Assembly: GCA_020866945.1 (NCBI GenBank)
Contig: JAJBVW010000033.1
Location: forward strand, 1 to 16,750
DNA: 16,750 nt
Reading direction: 5' to 3'
From: Oscillospiraceae bacterium
Lineage (GTDB): Bacteria; Bacillota; Clostridia; Oscillospirales; Oscillospiraceae
Shown: positions 13,980 to 16,750 of the stretch, piece by piece
How the letters are laid out: every line of letters begins with the position of its first letter
Position numbering within the stretch: the first letter of the stretch is position 1
Notes under the pieces: generated by a model
The model's input: the letters and a program-made list of their open reading frames with translations, nothing else
Database searches by the model: none
Told to the model about the DNA's origin: nothing
Made by a program: the position numbers and the translations under genes

Positions 13980-15011
13980 GTGGATAAGCTGAGAGAGGAA
14001 CTATACGACAAGGCGTTCGCCTTTCAGCAGACGAAGCTATGGAAAAAACTGGAAGAGGATAACCTGTTCGCGATGAAGCACAGCGACGGGACGATAGGCT
14101 ACTGCGGCTTTGACAATGCGCGGTCTCTCAGCGGCTGTCTGTTGGTATACCCGGGGGCGGAGGGCCTTTCCGGCCTGCGTGAGATTGTCCACACTTACGA
14201 AATTGTTGATATGCCCATAGCGAAAATACAGGCAACCATCAATGAAAACCTTGTGGGCTGTCAGCTCATGGCAAGTTATGATTTGACGGACGAGGAAATC
14301 CGGGAGGTGCGGGAATACTGCGCTGCCCATGGGAGATCGACACCGCGGGGCCGAAGCGGCTGGCCCAAGTTTGTCTGCGCCTATCCCGGCTATGTGCCGC
14401 GTTCGCTGAAGGATGGGGAGGACGAGGACTGCAAGCGCCATCTGGCGGAGGCACTGGACGCCTGCCTGTGGCTCAGCGAGCTATTGGAGCAGGAAACGAA
14501 AAAATCTCTTGGGTTTCAACCGGGGTTGGAGCCGGATACGCTTGTTCCCCTGATAGAGTGGGCGCCGGAGGGAAAATACCGGCTGGGCGTCCACAGCCTG
14601 CCTGATTCCCCGCTGCTGCCGGAGGTCACGGGCTATAATGAAGTGATGGCTGAAAAGCTCAGACGCATGAAGAAAACCAGCGGCACATGGCTGGTTGATG
14701 TGTTTAATATCCCCGTGCCAATCAACGATGAGGATGATAGCGATGATAATGCGCTGTTTTTCCCATTGATGAGCCTGGCGTTGGCAGGGGACGAGCCATA
14801 TGTGAATATGTGCCGGCCGGGAGAGGGAAGCGATAGGCAGCTGCTGGATGACATGATACAGCTTTTCCTGGCGCACGGCAGGCCGCTGCAAATCATCACC
14901 GTCACGGAGCGGGCCTATCGGATATGCGCTCCTCTGGGACGGCGGTCGGGTATCAAAACCGTTCTGTATGAAAACAAGGATACCGATTATTATGATATGC
15001 TGATGGAGTAG
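13980..15011 (+). CDS. Uncharacterised protein resembling DUF7309/DUF6930 proteins, ending at an in-frame TAG
   Basis: A 343-residue soluble protein with no signal peptide. The N-terminal half (LWKKLEEDNLFAMKHSDG then IGYCGFDN, with CLLVYPGAEGL at 53-63) and the middle (WPKFVCAYPGYVPRSL at 128-143, followed by a helix of the form ALDACLWLSELLE) resemble proteins annotated with DUF7309/DUF6930 domains; this is from memory of the pattern, with no search behind it. The C-terminal part has an alpha/beta look (LQIITVTERAYRICAPL). No catalytic motif can be named. The GTG start has AAAGGGGG about 7 nt upstream. Codon use differs from neighbours, with more ATA, CTA and AAT and lower GC. The frame continues for 79 codons after the TAG, so the protein may be truncated or read through. 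It may be co-transcribed with the transporter. Confidence 0.75.
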   Translation: MDKLREELYDKAFAFQQTKLWKKLEEDNLFAMKHSDGTIGYCGFDNARSLSGCLLVYPGAEGLSGLREIVHTYEIVDMPIAKIQATINENLVGCQLMASYDLTDEEIREVREYCAAHGRSTPRGRSGWPKFVCAYPGYVPRSLKDGEDEDCKRHLAEALDACLWLSELLEQETKKSLGFQPGLEPDTLVPLIEWAPEGKYRLGVHSLPDSPLLPEVTGYNEVMAEKLRRMKKTSGTWLVDVFNIPVPINDEDDSDDNALFFPLMSLALAGDEPYVNMCRPGEGSDRQLLDDMIQLFLAHGRPLQIITVTERAYRICAPLGRRSGIKTVLYENKDTDYYDMLME

Positions 15012-15251
15012 GAGTCAGCGATTCTAGAGGATATGCTGTCTCCCGATGACGACTTGCCGAGCGTCATAGATGGACTGACCGATGGAGAGACAGCGGAGCT
15101 GGTGGATCTCATCAATAATATGGATGATTTTTCTGACCTGTCCGATGATTTTCTGGAGCTGCTGCTCGAGGTTGCCATAGAGAACGGGGAGAAAATAGAC
15201 CTTGCCCATTTGCATAAGCTGCAACAAGAGGCTGAAAAAAGATTTATATAA
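15012..15251 (+). pseudogene. In-frame continuation beyond the TAG (79 codons)
   Basis: Directly after the TAG at 15009-15011 the same frame stays open to TAA at 15251. It encodes an acidic, leucine-rich stretch with ESAILEDML, then DDDLPSVIDGL, FSDLSDDFLELLLEVAIEN and a basic end. An internal ATG at 15033 could start a 72-residue protein, but AGAGGA is too close to it and AGGAG too far. One base change (GAG, CAG or AAG to TAG) would explain the break. Options are a truncating mutation, read-through, or an independent small gene; I favour the lost tail of the upstream protein. Confidence 0.5.
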
Positions 15252-15256
15252 AAATG

Positions 15257-15297
15257 ATTATCCGATAAAAAGAACACTTTTTATCGGATAATATTTT
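15257..15297. terminator. Bidirectional terminator between convergent genes
   Basis: ATTATCCGATAAAAAG and its exact reverse complement (15277-15292) form a perfect 16-bp stem with an AACA loop, followed by ATTTTA on the plus strand and by CATTTTTA on the minus strand. It lies 6 nt after the uncharacterised gene's frame and about 60 nt from the spoIIID stop, so it can end both transcripts. Confidence 0.85.
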
Positions 15298-15353
15298 AGG
15301 GCTTGCTTGAAACGGCGCTGCCGTCTGGGTGTGCCAAAGTTTTCAGACAGGCC

Positions 15354-15605
15354 CTAGTTCGTTCCCTTGTATTTTCGCCGGGTTGCCTCTCCGCCCCGGA
15401 GATGCCGCTCGGCCTTATTCTGCTCCAACACTGCCCGCGCCTGGGCATAAAGAGCATGATCAATCCCCCGCAGGCGTTCGGTTAGATCCTTATGTACCGT
15501 AGACTTGGACACGGAAAAGTGCTGGGCGGCGTCGCGGACGGTGGCGTTGTTTTCTACGATGTATAGCGCCAACCGTCTGGCCCGTTCATGAATATCCTCG
15601 CGCAT
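15354..15605 (-). CDS. spoIIID: Stage III sporulation transcriptional regulator SpoIIID
   Basis: An 83-residue DNA-binding protein that is a close match to SpoIIID: ERARRLALYIVENNATVRDA near the N-terminus, the helix-turn-helix block FSVSKSTVHKDLTERL (29-44), and the highly conserved RHLRGGEATRRKYK (67-80). In Bacillus it acts in the mother cell, made under sigma-E, and represses or activates many sporulation genes including sigK. The protein stops a few residues after the conserved block, as clostridial forms tend to. The ATG has an AAGGGGAG site upstream. It stands alone on the minus strand, with a candidate sigma-E promoter upstream and a shared terminator downstream. Confidence 0.96.
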   Translation of the reverse strand: MREDIHERARRLALYIVENNATVRDAAQHFSVSKSTVHKDLTERLRGIDHALYAQARAVLEQNKAERHLRGGEATRRKYKGTN

Positions 15606-15636
15606 AGCATACCACTCCCCTTGCTTTCCTGCTCCA

Positions 15637-15666
15637 TGTATATGCGCAGTAGGCGGGGGATTATGC
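15637..15666 (-). promoter_or_regulatory. Candidate sigma-E promoter of spoIIID
   Basis: On the minus strand GCATAAT (15660-15666) and CATATACA (15637-15644) are placed so that ATA and CATA are 17 nt apart, which fits the sigma-E rule of ATA, 16-18 nt, CATACAnT, although the -10 matches only in part. Known sigma-E control of spoIIID supports the idea. The distance to the start codon is about 30 nt. Confidence 0.4.
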
Positions 15667-15677
15667 GGCGGGCGCGG

Positions 15678-15706
15678 TTGACAGGTGGGGCGTATGCCGG
15701 TAAAAT
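15678..15706 (+). promoter_or_regulatory. Sigma-A promoter of the CPBP protease gene
   Basis: TTGACA (15678-15683), a 17-nt spacer and TAAAAT (15701-15706) form a near-perfect promoter with the same hexamers as the transporter promoter. It is divergent from the spoIIID promoter in the 152-nt gap. A short GGGG/CCCC repeat lies in the leader (about 15716-15729). Confidence 0.75.
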
Positions 15707-15757
15707 AACGATAAAGGGGGATTTACCCCGCAGTATAGAGATATTTGGAGGACGGCC

Positions 15758-16585
15758 ATGAAAAAGAACAAACTTCTGTCCTGTCTGTTTTGTGTGGTTG
15801 CGGCGGTGGCCTTTGTGATTGTTGGCTGGCTGCTGGGGCTGGGCTATTACCTGCTGTTTCCCGGCGGGAGCGGCTCCTATTGGGCTAGCGGGATACTGAA
15901 TATGCTTCTGGCGGGCCTTACGATTCTGGCCCTATGGGGCCTGAAAAAAGCCCATATTCTGAAAGACGGTGGAGAGGGCTTTTGGAGTGGCATAAAGGCC
16001 GGGGGTTTTCTGGCCTTTATGATTTTGTACTTGCTGATTGCAGGCATTGCGGAAGGCGCTGCCAGCGGCACGATTCAGCCGATTGAAACGATTTTGGGCT
16101 TTGCCTTTTCCATGTTTGCCGTAGGCTTTTCGGAGGAACTGCTGTTTCGGGGGTTAATCCAGAACGTGCTGGCGGACTGCTTTGGTCGGGATTCGGCCAG
16201 GGGCGTTTGGCTCACGGCGATTGCTTCCGGGGCGGTATTCGGGCTTACACACCTGTTTAATATCCTCACCGCTGGCATCACGCCGCTGGCGGGAGCCATG
16301 CAGGCCTTGGCGGCGGTGGGCGTGGGGGTCTACTTCGGGGCCATATACGCCCGGTGCGGCAATCTGTGGGTGCTGATATGCCTGCACAGCCTGAACGATT
16401 TTGCCGCCCTTGTCTCCTCCGGCCTGTGGGAGACTACCTCCGTGATAGAGACCATCGGTTCCTATGGCCCGGAGCGGCTGCTGAGCGTGCTTCTGTACGG
16501 GGGCCTGGCCGCTTTCCTCCTCCGGCGGAAGAAAATGGAGCAAATCACGAGCCGGGAGGCGCAAATTCTCGGAATCCGAGAGTGA
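15758..16585 (+). CDS. CPBP family intramembrane glutamic endopeptidase (CAAX/Abi family)
   Basis: A 275-residue membrane protein with about seven or eight hydrophobic segments. It has the three conserved CPBP motifs: EELLFR (126-131, the EExxxR motif), FGLTH (161-165, the FxxxH motif) and HSLND (210-214). These residues form the active site inside the membrane in CAAX-processing homologues. In Firmicutes such proteins act in peptide processing, bacteriocin self-immunity or envelope stress; which applies here cannot be told from the sequence. It has its own sigma-A promoter and a GGAGGA ribosome site. No bacteriocin or exporter gene is visible beside it. The end of the gene lies in a small CTCGG/CCGAG repeat, which is not a good terminator. 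Confidence 0.9.
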   Translation: MKKNKLLSCLFCVVAAVAFVIVGWLLGLGYYLLFPGGSGSYWASGILNMLLAGLTILALWGLKKAHILKDGGEGFWSGIKAGGFLAFMILYLLIAGIAEGAASGTIQPIETILGFAFSMFAVGFSEELLFRGLIQNVLADCFGRDSARGVWLTAIASGAVFGLTHLFNILTAGITPLAGAMQALAAVGVGVYFGAIYARCGNLWVLICLHSLNDFAALVSSGLWETTSVIETIGSYGPERLLSVLLYGGLAAFLLRRKKMEQITSREAQILGIRE

Positions 16586-16631
16586 TTCCCGGCCTGTTGG
16601 GTGGTAATCTCGCTGACATATTGTTAGAATT

Positions 16632-16661
16632 TCAGGTGTAAGGAACAAAAAAGACACCTGA
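16632..16661 (+). repeat. Inverted repeat next to the ribosome site of the XRE gene
   Basis: TCAGGTGT (16632-16639) and ACACCTGA (16654-16661) form a perfect 8-bp inverted repeat with a 14-nt centre. Its right arm ends in the AGGAGG ribosome site, and a TAGAAT -10-like element (16625-16630) lies just before it. It could be an operator for the regulator that follows, or an RNA hairpin that affects its translation. Confidence 0.5.
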
Positions 16662-16674
16662 GGAGGTAAACACA

Positions 16675-16750
16675 ATGGGACAGAAATCCATAGGAGCCTT
16701 TATCGCCGCGCTGCGAAAGGCCAACGGCATGACCCAAAAGGATTTGGCGG
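16675..16750 (+). CDS. XRE-type helix-turn-helix regulator, N-terminal part
   Basis: The gene runs off the window after 25 codons. The visible start, GQKSIGAFIAALRKANGMTQ followed by KDLA, is the opening of a Cro/C1-type helix-turn-helix (helix 1 with IAALRK, then MTQKDLA before the turn). AGGAGG lies 8 nt upstream of the ATG. The rest of the protein, and so its effector domain, is not seen. The inverted repeat just upstream may be its own operator. Confidence 0.8.
   Translation, partial: MGQKSIGAFIAALRKANGMTQKDLA

Noticed and set aside
15303..15485. Plus-strand ORF opposite spoIIID
   Set aside because: It overlaps the unmistakable spoIIID gene, lacks a ribosome site and has no recognisable domain.

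Overview
This window looks like chromosomal DNA of a GC-rich, endospore-forming member of the Clostridia, most likely an Oscillospiraceae-type gut anaerobe. The evidence is the end of spoIIIAH at the left edge, spoIIID near the right edge, Gram-positive Shine-Dalgarno sites, and a gene order that closely follows the Firmicutes cluster running from the spoIIIA operon to recN. The organism is inferred from content and synteny only; no 16S or other marker is present.

Positions 1-9502 hold a dense, all-plus-strand housekeeping cluster: spoIIIAH (partial), an Asp23/Gls24-family gene, nusB, xseA, xseB, ispA, dxs, tlyA-type methyltransferase, nadK, argR and recN, then a 21-codon ORF that may be a gene remnant. 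Many neighbours overlap by 4-26 nt, which implies translational coupling. A clear terminator follows ispA, so dxs-recN is probably its own transcription unit. The cluster joins antitermination (NusB), exonuclease VII (XseA/XseB), isoprenoid precursor synthesis (IspA, Dxs), rRNA methylation, NADP supply, arginine control and recombination repair. In several Firmicutes spoIVB and spo0A follow recN; here the order breaks and tyrS follows.

Positions 9576-13951 hold tyrS and a three-gene ABC importer of the TrpX/TrpY/TrpZ-like type (ABC_sub_bind lipoprotein, permease, ATPase). The lipoprotein gene has a textbook sigma-A promoter whose -35 box lies inside one arm of a perfect 12-bp inverted repeat, with a third related half-site upstream; this is the most distinctive regulatory structure in the window. 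A strong terminator-like hairpin separates the lipoprotein gene from permease and ATPase, with an extended -10 directly on its tail and a second possible hairpin switch in the permease leader.

Positions 13980-15251 hold a gene of uncertain function, resembling DUF7309/DUF6930-type proteins, whose reading frame continues for 79 codons past an in-frame TAG. A perfect 16-bp palindromic terminator separates it from spoIIID, encoded on the minus strand. spoIIID is divergent from a CPBP-family membrane protease gene with its own sigma-A promoter. The window ends inside the start of an XRE-type helix-turn-helix regulator.

I saw no rRNA, tRNA, CRISPR array, insertion sequence or phage gene. No new multi-gene defence or metabolic system can be supported. 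The best candidates for something undescribed are the tripartite operator at the transporter promoter, the amber-interrupted gene, and the small ORF after recN.
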